A stretch of 38,932 nt of DNA from assembly GCA_004558185.1 (NCBI GenBank), contig SFDP01000023.1, positions 1 through 38,932 of the forward strand, in the 5' to 3' direction. The stretch comes from Lachnospiraceae bacterium (GTDB taxonomy: Bacteria; Bacillota; Clostridia; Lachnospirales; Lachnospiraceae). A model generated the notes under the pieces. The model ran no database searches. It was not told where the DNA came from and saw nothing but the letters and a program-made list of their open reading frames with translations. How positions within the stretch are numbered: position 1 is the first letter of the stretch; every line of letters begins with the position of its first letter. A program made the translations under genes and the position numbers. This document shows, piece after piece, positions 1 to 6,548 of this stretch.

Positions 1-261
1 GTTCTCGGACTTGGAAAAAGCAATGTATGGCGTCATCTTTTCGCAGATTACTGTGAAAGCAGTGTCGCTATGTATTGAAATCACTAGCAAGTTCATATAA
101 GAGCTTTATTTTGTGTACCCATTTTTTCAAGAATCCTGATCAAAATGACATCTAACTGGGGAAATTGAAAAAAATACCGTTGTTAATAACAAAAGTAATG
201 GTCAATCAGTTCCATTTTAGGAGTTGGTTGTAAAAAAGGGTGAACTTCACGGATTCAGGTA

Positions 262-345
262 TAAGAAAAAGCCTTTCAGAATGGTATGGTGTCTGAAAGG
301 CTTTTGTGCCGTTTTCTGCAAAAATGGTCCACTTTCTGCAAGGGT
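262..345 (+). repeat. Hairpin repeat, copy 1
   Basis: This copy contains a 14-bp perfect stem (AAAAGCCTTTCAGA paired with TCTGAAAGGCTTTT) around a loop ATGGTATGGTG. It is followed by two TTTCTGCAA motifs. A near-identical block lies at 2081-2161, and the two bracket the genes at 452-1611. The stem ends in a short T run, so it can act as a terminator for anything entering from the left. Confidence 0.75.
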
Positions 346-347
346 AA

Positions 348-375
348 TTGACTTTTAACTATGTTTTGCTATTAT
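348..375 (+). promoter_or_regulatory. Extended -10 promoter for the 452 gene
   Basis: A TTGACT -35 box (348-353) is separated by 16 nt from a TATTAT -10 box (370-375). The -10 box carries an upstream TG at 367-368, the extended -10 arrangement. It starts just after the hairpin repeat and points at the 452 and 1132 genes, which may share this transcript. Confidence 0.6.
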
Positions 376-451
376 GAAACTAGGAAAATTATAATTGTCA
401 ATGATATGGTGGAAATGGATTTCAAATTATTTTATCAGGAGGAATAATGTT

Positions 452-1093
452 ATGCAGGTAACTAGAGATAATTATACACAATATGCTCAAATGGTTCAGC
501 AGATGATTGGGAAAAAAGTAAGTTCAAATGATCCGTTAGCACAATGTGATTATGGCAATTTTTCATTAAGGTTTAAGCCTGTGGATATTAACTTTACCAA
601 ACCGAACTGGGATACTATCATGACAAAGCGAGATAAACCTGCGATGTCAGAGGAAGAATTTGAAGAAGCAATAAAGGAGCTTGCAAGAAAAGAATTTGCT
701 ACTGGAAAAAGGGATGATGATGCTTACCGAAAGTTGTGTATGCAGCATGGAGAAATAGTATCCCCTGATAGAAAGGCTATATATGAAGCAAGCATGAAAA
801 AAACTGGTGGTAAAATGAATGCTGCATGTATGTTTTGGGATTCAAAGGGTAATAAAACGCTTTCTTATAATCCAGAGTCAAGAAACTGGAAAGCTATAAG
901 TACAGATGAAGAATTTGCGAGAGCAAGAGTATTTACATCAATTTATAATGATGAGTTGGCTCGTTTGAAAGAAGAGTATGGCGAAAAAGCGAAAGGAAAT
1001 GTTTCTTATAGTAAAATAAAGGCAGATATATCCGCAGAGTTCTCAAAAGGAATGAGTAATAATGAGGGGAATACAATAGATTATTCTATATAA
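452..1093 (+). CDS. Hypothetical protein, 213 aa
   Basis: I do not recognise this protein. It is hydrophilic and charged, lacks a signal peptide and membrane segments, and is probably cytoplasmic. The C-terminal half is rich in Lys, Glu and Ala and likely helical. An in-frame ATG at 395 exists, but the start at 452 is chosen because AGGAGG at 437-442 lies 9 nt upstream. The product begins MQVTRDNYTQYAQMVQQMIG. It sits 38 nt before a secreted-protein gene, probably in the same transcript. The neighbourhood (transposon remnants, integrase fragment) suggests it is island cargo. Confidence 0.7.
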   Translation: MQVTRDNYTQYAQMVQQMIGKKVSSNDPLAQCDYGNFSLRFKPVDINFTKPNWDTIMTKRDKPAMSEEEFEEAIKELARKEFATGKRDDDAYRKLCMQHGEIVSPDRKAIYEASMKKTGGKMNAACMFWDSKGNKTLSYNPESRNWKAISTDEEFARARVFTSIYNDELARLKEEYGEKAKGNVSYSKIKADISAEFSKGMSNNEGNTIDYSI

Positions 1094-1131
1094 AAAGCTT
1101 AAATGTTGAAGATTCGAATAGGAGGATGCAT

Positions 1132-1611
1132 ATGCGTAAGTTAAAAAGAGTTTTGTCATTTATGTTAGTTGCCATAATGATAATTTCTATGAGTGGAATG
1201 AATGTTATGGCGGCAGAACAGCAGGAAACAAGAGAAGGGTATGTTGAAATTGCACTTGATAATGCAGCAAGCACCTTTGCTACAAATTACTATTCAAAAG
1301 GGCTTGTTGTATTGAATATTGCGACGGCTGGAGTATCGAACGAATGCAGGATTACTTCAGGAAGTGTTCCTGATGGTGCTACAATCACGAAAGTGGAGTT
1401 AAAAGGCGCAAAAAGTACAGGTTCAGGAACTGTGTATTGGTATGTGGAACACGAAGCATCTGGCAGTGTTGCAAGTAAAAGATTCGCAAGTCCAGCAACA
1501 TTTACAGAGTTTAATGGATTGACGGCAGACAGCGCATGGATTGTGTGGATTGAAGGTGATCCTTGGTCAACAGTAAGGAATGGCAGCATTAAAGTATACT
1601 ATAATTACTAA
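1132..1611 (+). CDS. Small secreted protein, 159 aa
   Basis: The N-terminus is a classical signal peptide: MRKLKR, then a hydrophobic core ending near MNVMAAEQ, with probable cleavage after AxA at about residue 26. The mature part, about 130 residues, is rich in Gly, Ser, Thr, Val and aromatic residues and looks all-beta. No catalytic motif, lipobox or wall-sorting signal is visible, so it is probably released. An ATG at 1126 is rejected because GGAGG (1121-1125) abuts it; that site is well placed for 1132. The function is unknown. A strong terminator follows the gene. Confidence 0.75.
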   Translation: MRKLKRVLSFMLVAIMIISMSGMNVMAAEQQETREGYVEIALDNAASTFATNYYSKGLVVLNIATAGVSNECRITSGSVPDGATITKVELKGAKSTGSGTVYWYVEHEASGSVASKRFASPATFTEFNGLTADSAWIVWIEGDPWSTVRNGSIKVYYNY

Positions 1612-1649
1612 TCTGATATTATCTTTTGTATGGAATGAATTATATTGTA

Positions 1650-1691
1650 TTTAAAGGGTGTGATGTTTTAACAACATAGCACCCTTTAAAA
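1650..1691 (+). terminator. Rho-independent terminator after the secreted protein
   Basis: A long stem pairs TTTAAAGGGTG with CACCCTTTAAA and continues through ATGTT/AACAT with a short TTAAC loop. AT-rich sequence follows. It closes the 452-1611 transcription unit. Confidence 0.7.
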
Positions 1692-1706
1692 TATATTTTA
1701 TTATAA

Positions 1707-1910
1707 ATGTCTATTCAGAGGAATTTGTGCAAAAAAATTTTATCATTTTTGCGTATAATCTTTTATATAATGCTTGCTGTGTTAGCATTAGTAGCAGAAG
1801 TGGTGTCAAAGGATTATTATGAACAAAGAAGAAATCAATACAATATCAAACTCAAGTCCCACTATAGCGAAGCATTGTCGATATTAAGTCGTCAAATGGT
1901 ACTGCATTAA
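1707..1910 (+). CDS. Possible small membrane protein, 67 aa (doubtful)
   Basis: The open frame contains one hydrophobic stretch at about residues 10-32 and then a charged tail. No ribosome binding site precedes it, and it starts directly after a terminator with no obvious promoter between. It may be a decayed gene end or chance. I keep it only because the hydrophobic helix and the polar tail look protein-like. Confidence 0.25.
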   Translation: MSIQRNLCKKILSFLRIIFYIMLAVLALVAEVVSKDYYEQRRNQYNIKLKSHYSEALSILSRQMVLH

Positions 1911-2080
1911 GAATCGTAACTATCACATTAGATTTCGCTACTTCGATACTCTCTATATTGTCATGCGTATTTTTGTACAGATTTTTTCGTTAATTTCCTG
2001 TGGTTTTGTAACAGAGCAATTTGTATTCGATGATATATTTGCAATATGGATTTGTATTTAGTAAATAAGTGATTAAGTAA

Positions 2081-2161
2081 AAGAAAAAGCTTTTCAGAAT
2101 GGTATGGTGTCTGAAAGGCTTTTGCCTTTTTCTGCAATACAAAGCCGTTTTCTGCAAAGGC
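2081..2161 (+). repeat. Hairpin repeat, copy 2
   Basis: This copy matches the block at 262-345: the same AGAATGGTATGGTGTCTGAA core, the same stem with one C-to-T change that leaves a G-U pair, and downstream TTTTCTGCAA motifs in slightly different order. Confidence 0.75.
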
Positions 2162-2243
2162 AATGTTATTGATATTCTTTTCTGCTATGATTAAAGTGTA
2201 TGTAAATAATTTTATGTATATAGTGTTACTGATTTCATGAGCT

Positions 2244-2300
2244 GTCACTAAACTGATTTCTTATACCGTCATTGAGCTGCTCAAGTTTCTGTCATTGCGG
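2244..2300 (+). repeat. Three spaced GTCA motifs, probable transposon end
   Basis: GTCA occurs at 2244-2247, 2268-2271 and 2291-2294, so the spacing is 24 and 23 bp. The context is TGTCACT, CGTCATTG and TGTCATTG. Regularly spaced transposase-binding repeats with TGTCA-type tips are typical of Tn552/Tn5053-like elements that encode a TniB/ExeA ATPase, and remnants of such genes lie immediately to the right. Confidence 0.45.
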
Positions 2301-2335
2301 ATACCCAGTGGGCGGAAACCCGTCCACTGAAGTTA

Positions 2336-2653
2336 TCATATATTTATGTACTTTGATAATTCAAGAAGTGCATACGCTATACTGCATGCATCTACCTTTT
2401 TCAGTTTTGTACTATTGAGCCGTTCCAGATTCCAAAAGGAATCGGAAAGAGATGCCAGTTCTGTTCCCACATCCCAGTTGGGAATACAGATATAGTTCCC
2501 ATAAGCATGATGCCCGACCAGAAGGTGGAAATAGCTGCCCCTGGCTGTTACTTCAACCTCGTATGGTTCCTGCTCCAGCTGGATAGGGACAATCTCCCCA
2601 ATCCATAGCTTCTTCGAATCTGCTGACAGTCTTGCCTGAAAAATGATACTCAT
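2336..2653 (-). CDS. DUF6618-like transposon accessory protein, 105 aa
   Basis: This small soluble protein has a central stretch with the pattern ARGSYFHLLVGHHAYGNYIC, followed by IPNW, LSDSFWN and LERLN. This resembles proteins annotated as DUF6618 that follow the ExeA-type ATPase gene in clostridial transposons; the family name is from memory. Its ATG overlaps the stop of the upstream ATPase remnant (ATGA), so the two were translationally coupled. It appears complete but is probably no longer functional, since its element is broken. The biochemical role is unknown. Confidence 0.6.
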   Translation of the reverse strand: MSIIFQARLSADSKKLWIGEIVPIQLEQEPYEVEVTARGSYFHLLVGHHAYGNYICIPNWDVGTELASLSDSFWNLERLNSTKLKKVDACSIAYALLELSKYINI

Positions 2654-2850
2654 GAACCGGCGCCTCCTTTCAGCATTTCATGTTCAATAACAAAGCGTAC
2701 CATATGTTCATCAACCAGACGCTTATTCTGTTGGTAAGCATACATGAGACATTTTTCGCAGATGCGGTTGATGCTTCTCGGAATCCCGGTGGATTCCCTG
2801 TAAATATCATCCATTGCCCTGTCCGTAAACTGTGAACTTCCAGAAATTTT
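2650..2850 (-). pseudogene. ExeA/TniB-type AAA ATPase, C-terminal remnant
   Basis: The translated tail has the end of an ExeA-family transposition ATPase: FTDRAMDDIYRESTGIPRSI, then NRICEKCLMYA and DEHMVRFVIEHE. The sensor-2-like GIPRxIN motif is clear. The Walker A and B parts are missing. Upstream of about 2850 the frame continues into sequence I cannot match, and 75 bases later the IS1634-like element begins, so the 5' two-thirds of the gene is lost. The open frame itself reaches 2940. It is coupled to the DUF6618-like gene downstream. Confidence 0.7.
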
Positions 2851-2963
2851 AAACCTAAAAGTCTCCGGTCTCAGCACGGACCACTGAAACTGGAGACTTT
2901 CTATATGTGGACTTTGCATGAAAGTTACACTAAAGACCATTTTGCCCCTTTCGGGGCAGGCCT

Positions 2964-3176
2964 TTATCCTTCCAAAAAGACCATCAATTCCGTTAAACTT
3001 TTACCGCTGTTGTGGAACGCATCCATGATCTGCCTGGATTCTATCTCATGTTTTGCTTTTTGTAGTTCAAGCAGCTTGGCTTCAAGAGCCTCCTGCTTTT
3101 GTTGAACCTTGATAAGTTCATCCTCAACTTTTTTGATCTCTGTATCAATCGAAGATATCGAACGTGTCCTGCTCAT
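2964..3176 (-). CDS. DUF4315-like coiled-coil protein encoded in the IS, 70 aa
   Basis: The protein starts MSRTRSISSIDTEIKKVEDE and is an almost continuous charged coiled coil (about residues 10-48). It ends with a short segment containing IMDAFHNSGKSLTELMVFLE. This layout resembles DUF4315 proteins of conjugative elements. AGGAGG lies 9 nt before the ATG and inside the transposase reading frame. The gene overlaps the transposase 3' end by 32 nt, so the two are likely translated together. A longer open frame upstream (to 3317) is a shadow of the transposase. A role as transposase partner or regulator is inference only. Confidence 0.65.
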   Translation of the reverse strand: MSRTRSISSIDTEIKKVEDELIKVQQKQEALEAKLLELQKAKHEIESRQIMDAFHNSGKSLTELMVFLEG

Positions 3177-4896
3177 AGGTGTCTTCCTCCTTGGTTTCTG
3201 ATAATAGTGACTGGTTATTCGCCAGCATGTTGCTGATGTCATTAGCCAGAGAATATATGTCATTGTCGTCCATTCCAAATGCACTGAGGATTGTCCTCTG
3301 TCTTTTGGAAACTGCATGATCCAGCCGATACTGCCCTTTGTTTCGACGCACCATTTCTATCTTTTCAAGTTCACGGATCGATGCAGGCACAGTAAGATAA
3401 TTCTGCCGTGTCTCCATTTTAAGAAGCGTATCTTTCAGTAGATTGTACATACGATTCCTTACGATCAGAGCGATGAATTCGATGAAGATTTTTGCAGAAA
3501 GTGCTTCATTACTTTGAACCCTCATGCTTTTAGATCCGATAAAAGATTTGTCAGAACTGAAAAGTTTCTCAGATATATCACGGCCTTTGTAGTGGATCAG
3601 GGCATCCGATGCAGTCATTTTTTCTGAGGTGATCAGGCAGAAATAACCGCATAATTCGAGGCGTTTTGTAATCACATCTGTTTTCTCAGAGTAGGAAATA
3701 AATTCACCTTTCCTGTTAAATTTGAATGCGAACAGTTCCTGGTATGTCTTAGGCAAAGTAATCTTTTCACCTATGTGTTTATCAAGGTACGTTTTTATCC
3801 TGTCAATCAGCTGCTCAAGCTGTTCACGCTCTGCAGCCTGCTTTGACGGATTATAAAATATGTGGAAATACCTTTCGCAGGTATCGTCCTCGTATAACTT
3901 CGACCTGACCGTTTTTCCATATACACGGTAGGAACGGATGCAGCACTCACGGGCTGTTTCGAAGGTATTACGGTGTGCAAAAACAAGTGCGGATACCAAC
4001 TCTTTCTGCCCCTTTACCATGATGATAAATGGATGGTTATTCTCCTCCATGTATCGAATGTTTTCTTTGCTGAAGTAGCCACGGTCCAGAATAAAGCCAA
4101 CATTTTTATAGTTGTACTGTCCGACCTTGTCTACCATATATTTAAACTGCGATACGTCATTGATAGAGCCGGGATACTCTTCATAAAAAAGAGGGACACG
4201 GTTATTCCTGTCATATGCTATAGCTAAATTGAAAACAGGAAGACCCTGGTCCGCCTTGGCTTTTCCATATTCGATGATATCAATATTACCAGCCTGACAG
4301 TTTTTGTTGGTTGAATCATATGAGATATAGATACGCTGCTTATGATCGCGCTTTTCATTCCAGTCATCAAGGAATCCTGTCATCTGGTCCCTCGTAACGC
4401 TTTTCAGAAAACGACATACCTTCGAATCACTGTAGATACGCATGTTTTCTGAAAACAATGGATGGTTAAATGCAAAATCCGGATAGTACTGGCCGGCATT
4501 TTCTTCGTCAACGATCATGTATGAAACGAGATCCAGCAGCAAGCCGCTGTCTTTATGGAAGTGCTTTAGAAGCATCTGGGGAATTTTATATTCCTCCAGG
4601 ACTTTCCGGATAACAGCATAGGAGCCTATTTTTAATGCACAGCTGCGATATGCCTCAGGCAATTCTTCGAGAAGCGCAACTGTTGGAAAGAATTCCTGAA
4701 AGCGCTCATTCGGGTACATGGTATCCGGAGAGTCCGGATCAACCTTTCCGATTATGGCACGCTGAGGTACAGCGTATTTTTTCTCAGCATTATAAACCTG
4801 ACCGTATTGGTAAAGGATATAGGTTGCATTGCCTTTTTTCTTTTTGATTATTTTTCCCTTTTCGACAGGGATTTTTACTGTAGAATCGAAATACAT
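3145..4896 (-). CDS. IS1634/IS4-superfamily DDE transposase, 583 aa
   Basis: This is a full-length transposase that catalyses cut and paste of the element. The catalytic triad is visible: D194 in ISYDSTNKN, D271 in ILDRGYFS, and E443 in the IS4-superfamily signature Y436-x2-R439-x3-E443-x6-K450. A large beta-rich insertion separates the second Asp from the Glu, as in IS1634 and IS1549-type enzymes. No frameshift is seen, so the copy may be active. Its promoter (4932-4960, minus) and a palindrome over the start site (4910-4930) are described separately. An AGGAG site precedes the ATG. Confidence 0.9.
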   Translation of the reverse strand: MYFDSTVKIPVEKGKIIKKKKGNATYILYQYGQVYNAEKKYAVPQRAIIGKVDPDSPDTMYPNERFQEFFPTVALLEELPEAYRSCALKIGSYAVIRKVLEEYKIPQMLLKHFHKDSGLLLDLVSYMIVDEENAGQYYPDFAFNHPLFSENMRIYSDSKVCRFLKSVTRDQMTGFLDDWNEKRDHKQRIYISYDSTNKNCQAGNIDIIEYGKAKADQGLPVFNLAIAYDRNNRVPLFYEEYPGSINDVSQFKYMVDKVGQYNYKNVGFILDRGYFSKENIRYMEENNHPFIIMVKGQKELVSALVFAHRNTFETARECCIRSYRVYGKTVRSKLYEDDTCERYFHIFYNPSKQAAEREQLEQLIDRIKTYLDKHIGEKITLPKTYQELFAFKFNRKGEFISYSEKTDVITKRLELCGYFCLITSEKMTASDALIHYKGRDISEKLFSSDKSFIGSKSMRVQSNEALSAKIFIEFIALIVRNRMYNLLKDTLLKMETRQNYLTVPASIRELEKIEMVRRNKGQYRLDHAVSKRQRTILSAFGMDDNDIYSLANDISNMLANNQSLLSETKEEDTYEQDTFDIFD

Positions 4897-4909
4897 TTTA
4901 CTGCTCCTG

Positions 4910-4930
4910 TTAGTGTAACCATTACACTAA
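4910..4930. promoter_or_regulatory. Palindromic operator-like site in the transposase promoter
   Basis: TTAGTGTAA and TTACACTAA form a perfect 9-bp inverted repeat with a 3-nt spacer. The half site is the same sequence as the IS terminal repeat (TTACACTAAA). It lies directly downstream of the transposase -10 box, around the expected start of transcription. A protein that binds the IS ends could therefore bind here and shut off its own gene. Confidence 0.6.
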
Positions 4931-4931
4931 A

Positions 4932-4960
4932 ATTATATCACATATTTCGACTCTATGCAA
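4932..4960 (-). promoter_or_regulatory. Transposase promoter
   Basis: On the minus strand TTGCAT (4955-4960) is followed after 17 nt by a perfect TATAAT (4932-4937). It reads into the transposase gene. Confidence 0.7.
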
Positions 4961-5026
4961 GCAAAAAAGCTTGATTTTTCAAGGATTTCAGGCATTTTTA
5001 TGACTGTAAAAACGTTTTAGTGTAAC

Positions 5027-5280
5027 TCACATAAGAAGTTGACAGTAATGATTGCCATAGTCGTTCACCTAGTCATGTTTATTATAAAACATGACGATTG
5101 ATAATACAAGCAAAACATGGAAGAAACTCAGTAAAATCAAGGCTTCCGGCACTTTAAATCAAAAAGCTATCGTCATGCTTCCGAGAATCCAGGAAACATG
5201 CTGACTTGACGAAAAATACATATTTATAAACTCTTAAAGAATAATGGTGCTAAATCCTAAAGACGGGTATAGTTTCTTAC
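5027..5280. other. Gene-free remnant right of the IS
   Basis: I see no gene here. There is a GTCA motif on the minus strand at 5038-5041, close to the IS edge, which may be the far end of the disrupted ExeA-type transposon. An inverted repeat CATGTTTTATAATAAACATG lies near 5075-5095. A terminator follows at 5280, so something transcribed rightward once ended here. Confidence 0.4.
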
Positions 5281-5313
5281 CGCTTCGGTGTTTGTAGCAC
5301 CGGGGCGGTTTTT
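5280..5313 (+). terminator. Rho-independent terminator
   Basis: The stem CCGCTTCGGTG (5280-5290) pairs with CACCGGGGCGG (5298-5308) apart from one internal mismatch, and five T follow. No intact gene lies upstream, so it probably belonged to a lost gene. It also insulates the toxin-antitoxin cassette to the right. Confidence 0.75.
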
Positions 5314-5323
5314 ACTTTTACAG

Positions 5324-5352
5324 TTGTAAAATCCATGACCATAGTTTATAAT
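5324..5352 (+). promoter_or_regulatory. Promoter of the putative antitoxin RNA
   Basis: TTGTAA (5324-5329) is followed after 17 nt by a perfect TATAAT (5347-5352). It drives rightward transcription towards the bidirectional terminator at 5412-5454, with no open reading frame between. Confidence 0.7.
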
Positions 5353-5358
5353 ATGCTT

Positions 5359-5454
5359 AACAGGATAGTCGGAAGGTGAACGCATCTCACCCGTCCCGGC
5401 GAAACATAACTAAAAAATAGTCGTCAGCTTCTCAGGGCAGGACGGCTATTTTTT
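5359..5454 (+). ncRNA. Putative antisense antitoxin RNA, about 95 nt
   Basis: The transcript is predicted from a strong promoter (5324-5352) and a terminator (5412-5454). It converges on the 28-aa toxin gene, overlapping its stop region and sharing its terminator. Its first bases, TATGCTTAACAGGATAG-like, resemble the start of the toxin mRNA (the two form an inverted repeat in the DNA). A CACCC segment could pair with the GGGUG of the toxin ribosome site. This is the layout of Fst/TxpA-type type I systems. Expression is not demonstrated. Confidence 0.55.
5412..5454. terminator. Bidirectional terminator between toxin and antisense RNA
   Basis: AAAAAATAG-T-CGTC pairs with GACG-G-CTATTTTTT, giving a 14-bp stem with one G-U pair, flanked by A and T runs on both sides. 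It therefore ends transcripts from either direction. The toxin stop codon lies in its right arm. Confidence 0.8.
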
Positions 5455-5532
5455 ATGTATTTGCACGGTTAAGGCTATTATGCCTGTCAGCATGGCAACA
5501 AAAGCGATTAACTCACTCCATGTTACATACAT
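5446..5532 (-). CDS. Putative holin-like type I toxin, 28 aa
   Basis: The peptide begins MYVTWSELIAFVAMLTGIIA and ends with a basic tail (HKK). It has one hydrophobic helix at about residues 7-23. It resembles the many 25-35 residue peptides in Firmicutes annotated as putative holin-like toxins, which act on the cell membrane when overproduced. GGGGTGG lies 5 nt before the ATG. In the mRNA this site is paired: CCACC (5567-5571) binds GGTGG (5538-5542) around an inner TTCCGA/TCGGAA stem. Hidden translation initiation, a convergent RNA and a shared terminator support a type I toxin-antitoxin unit. Confidence 0.65.
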   Translation of the reverse strand: MYVTWSELIAFVAMLTGIIALTVQIHKK

Positions 5533-5537
5533 AAGTA

Positions 5538-5608
5538 CCACCCCACTTCCGAACAGGCTCGGAACAGGTGGAAGCACGTCCTCCGGCTACCCCGGTAAGC
5601 ATATTATA
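5538..5608 (-). promoter_or_regulatory. Toxin promoter -10 and RBS-masking leader
   Basis: A perfect TATAAT lies at 5603-5608 on the minus strand, but no good -35 box is placed upstream. The 64-nt leader folds so that the ribosome site is sequestered (5538-5571). The promoter-proximal bases repeat those of the antisense RNA promoter in opposite orientation. Confidence 0.5.
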
Positions 5609-5622
5609 TTGTTATGGTATTT

Positions 5623-5648
5623 CCGCCCTACTTTTGAGGGTAGGGCGG
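5623..5648. other. Strong hairpin between toxin leader and PH-domain gene
   Basis: CCGCCCTAC (5623-5631) and GTAGGGCGG (5640-5648) form a perfect 9-bp stem with an 8-nt loop. It follows the stop of the PH-domain gene on the minus strand. A T run is lacking, so termination is plausible but not certain. Confidence 0.5.
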
Positions 5649-5656
5649 TGATTGGG

Positions 5657-6031
5657 TTATTTTAAAATATATCCACTGATTAGTTGACCAATTTTTACAA
5701 TATCACTATTGCCTGAGAATTCAAATTTTACTTTACCAAGTCCACTAAAATACATTTCTAATTCACTGTCTAAATCAAAATTTCCAGCGGTCTCAACCGA
5801 AAAAACCTGAATTTTAGAATATGGTAATGTGGAAAAATCTTTCTTCTTGCCAGTAATTCCTTGAACATTAACAGAAATAATACGTTTGTCGGTAAAGACT
5901 ACATAGTCACGAATTGACGAATATACACCAATGATGTTTTCCCCGGATACTAAGAGTGGTGAAATATCACTCATGATACTTTCAGGATTGGTTTTTTTGA
6001 GCTTAAAAATAGTTTTGTTGGTGAAATCAAC
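5657..6031 (-). pseudogene. bPH-domain (YvbH-like) protein, 5'-truncated
   Basis: The translation matches the bacterial PH-domain family: DYVVFTDKRIISVNVQGITG, then KKKDFSTLPYSKI, a FDLDSELEMYFSGLG strand and KFEFSG. Family members usually begin a few residues before a segment like DFTNKTIFKLKK. That segment is present in frame at about 5996-6031 (VDFTNKTIFKLKK), but no start codon precedes it. The sequence changes abruptly into an integrase remnant reading the other way at about 6030. The first ATG in frame is 5974 (105 aa) with a weak ribosome site. A shortened product could still be made, but the native start is lost. Confidence 0.75.
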
Positions 6032-6295
6032 GGCAATCGAATGACGGCACAGTCTATTCGGATGAGGATGAAAAGAATTTGCAAAAAACTTGATATTTTA
6101 CATAAATCTCCACATAAAGCCAGAAAAACATATGGAAGTATTTTGCTGGATAATCACATTGACAACAATATGATAATCGGTCAAATGGGGCATACGGATA
6201 TTTTATGTACGGAAAAACACTACCACAGGAACAGAAAAAGTATGAGCCACAAAGTAGATGTGATCAACAATATTCCAGAGTTTATTGCAAAATAA
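6029..6295 (+). pseudogene. Tyrosine recombinase (integrase), C-terminal fragment
   Basis: The last 90 or so residues of a phage/ICE-type integrase are readable: NGNRMTAQSIRMR, then HKARKTYGSILL (the H-x-x-R motif), GQMGHTD, and HYHR with the likely catalytic Tyr in EKHYHRNRKS. The N-terminal and first catalytic parts (the first Arg) are absent. The homologous sequence begins at about 6029, directly abutting the truncated PH-domain gene. An ATG at 6041 is internal. The stop lies 78 bp from the 3' end of tRNA-Gly, typical of an integrase at the edge of an element inserted in a tRNA. Confidence 0.8.
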
Positions 6296-6329
6296 AAAAG
6301 GTAACCAAACAGACAGTTGATTACCTTTT
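6296..6329. terminator. Bidirectional terminator between integrase remnant and tRNA-Gly
   Basis: AAAAGGTAA (6296-6304) pairs with TTACCTTTT (6321-6329). A and T runs on either side make it usable in both directions, including for the tRNA on the minus strand. Confidence 0.7.
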
Positions 6330-6373
6330 GATTTACTTAATCCGCAAAGCCTCATAAATCAAGGGCTTTCAAG

Positions 6374-6444
6374 AGCAGATAACGGGAGTCGAACCCGCCT
6401 TTCCAGCTTGGGAAGCTAGCGTTCTACCGATGAACCATATCTGC
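6374..6444 (-). tRNA. tRNA-Gly (CCC)
   Basis: All four arms fold: acceptor GCAGATA with TATCTGC, D stem GTTC/GAAC, anticodon stem CTAGC/GCTGG around the loop TTCCCAA (anticodon CCC), and T arm with the TTCGACT loop. Its length is 71 nt with no encoded CCA. The 3' end faces the integrase fragment, consistent with use of this gene as an attachment site. Confidence 0.95.
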
Positions 6445-6548
6445 GTATATCTCATTATAGCACTGCATAAGAGAAAATGCAAGAATGGAAAGCCCTGAGA
6501 ATAGAGTTGTTCTGTTCACTGGAGTATTCATGAAGAAAGCACGGGAGT

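Larger units (their letters stand above)
1..394. other. Left-edge region without a clear intact gene
   Basis: An open frame on the plus strand runs in from the window edge (codons from base 2) to a TAA at 98-100, about 32 codons. It could be the 3' end of a gene, but I do not recognise it. The rest is AT-rich and holds the hairpin repeat at 262-345 and the promoter of the next gene. I see no RNA gene here. Confidence 0.4.
1911..2335. other. Gene-free stretch with repeat copy 2 and transposon-end motifs
   Basis: No gene is visible. The stretch holds the second hairpin repeat (2081-2161), a TGCTATGAT extended -10-like site at 2183-2191 with no gene downstream, and three regularly spaced GTCA motifs at 2244-2294 described separately. 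Confidence 0.6.
2924..5026 (-). mobile_element. IS1634-like insertion sequence, about 2.1 kb
   Basis: The sequence GTTACACTAAA at 2924-2934 is repeated in inverted form at 5016-5026, just outside a full-length IS4-superfamily transposase and a small second gene, so these are taken as the element's ends. I could not find a convincing short target duplication next to them. The element landed in or beside the exeA remnant. All visible genes read on the minus strand. Confidence 0.75.

Noticed and set aside
2964..3317. A 117-aa protein in the IS
   Set aside because: The first 47 codons are a shadow of the transposase frame. The ribosome site and coiled-coil homology place the start at 3176.
2880..5060. 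A short target-site duplication flanking the IS
   Set aside because: Bases next to the two terminal repeats do not match convincingly; the insertion may be old, rearranged, or of a type with variable duplications.
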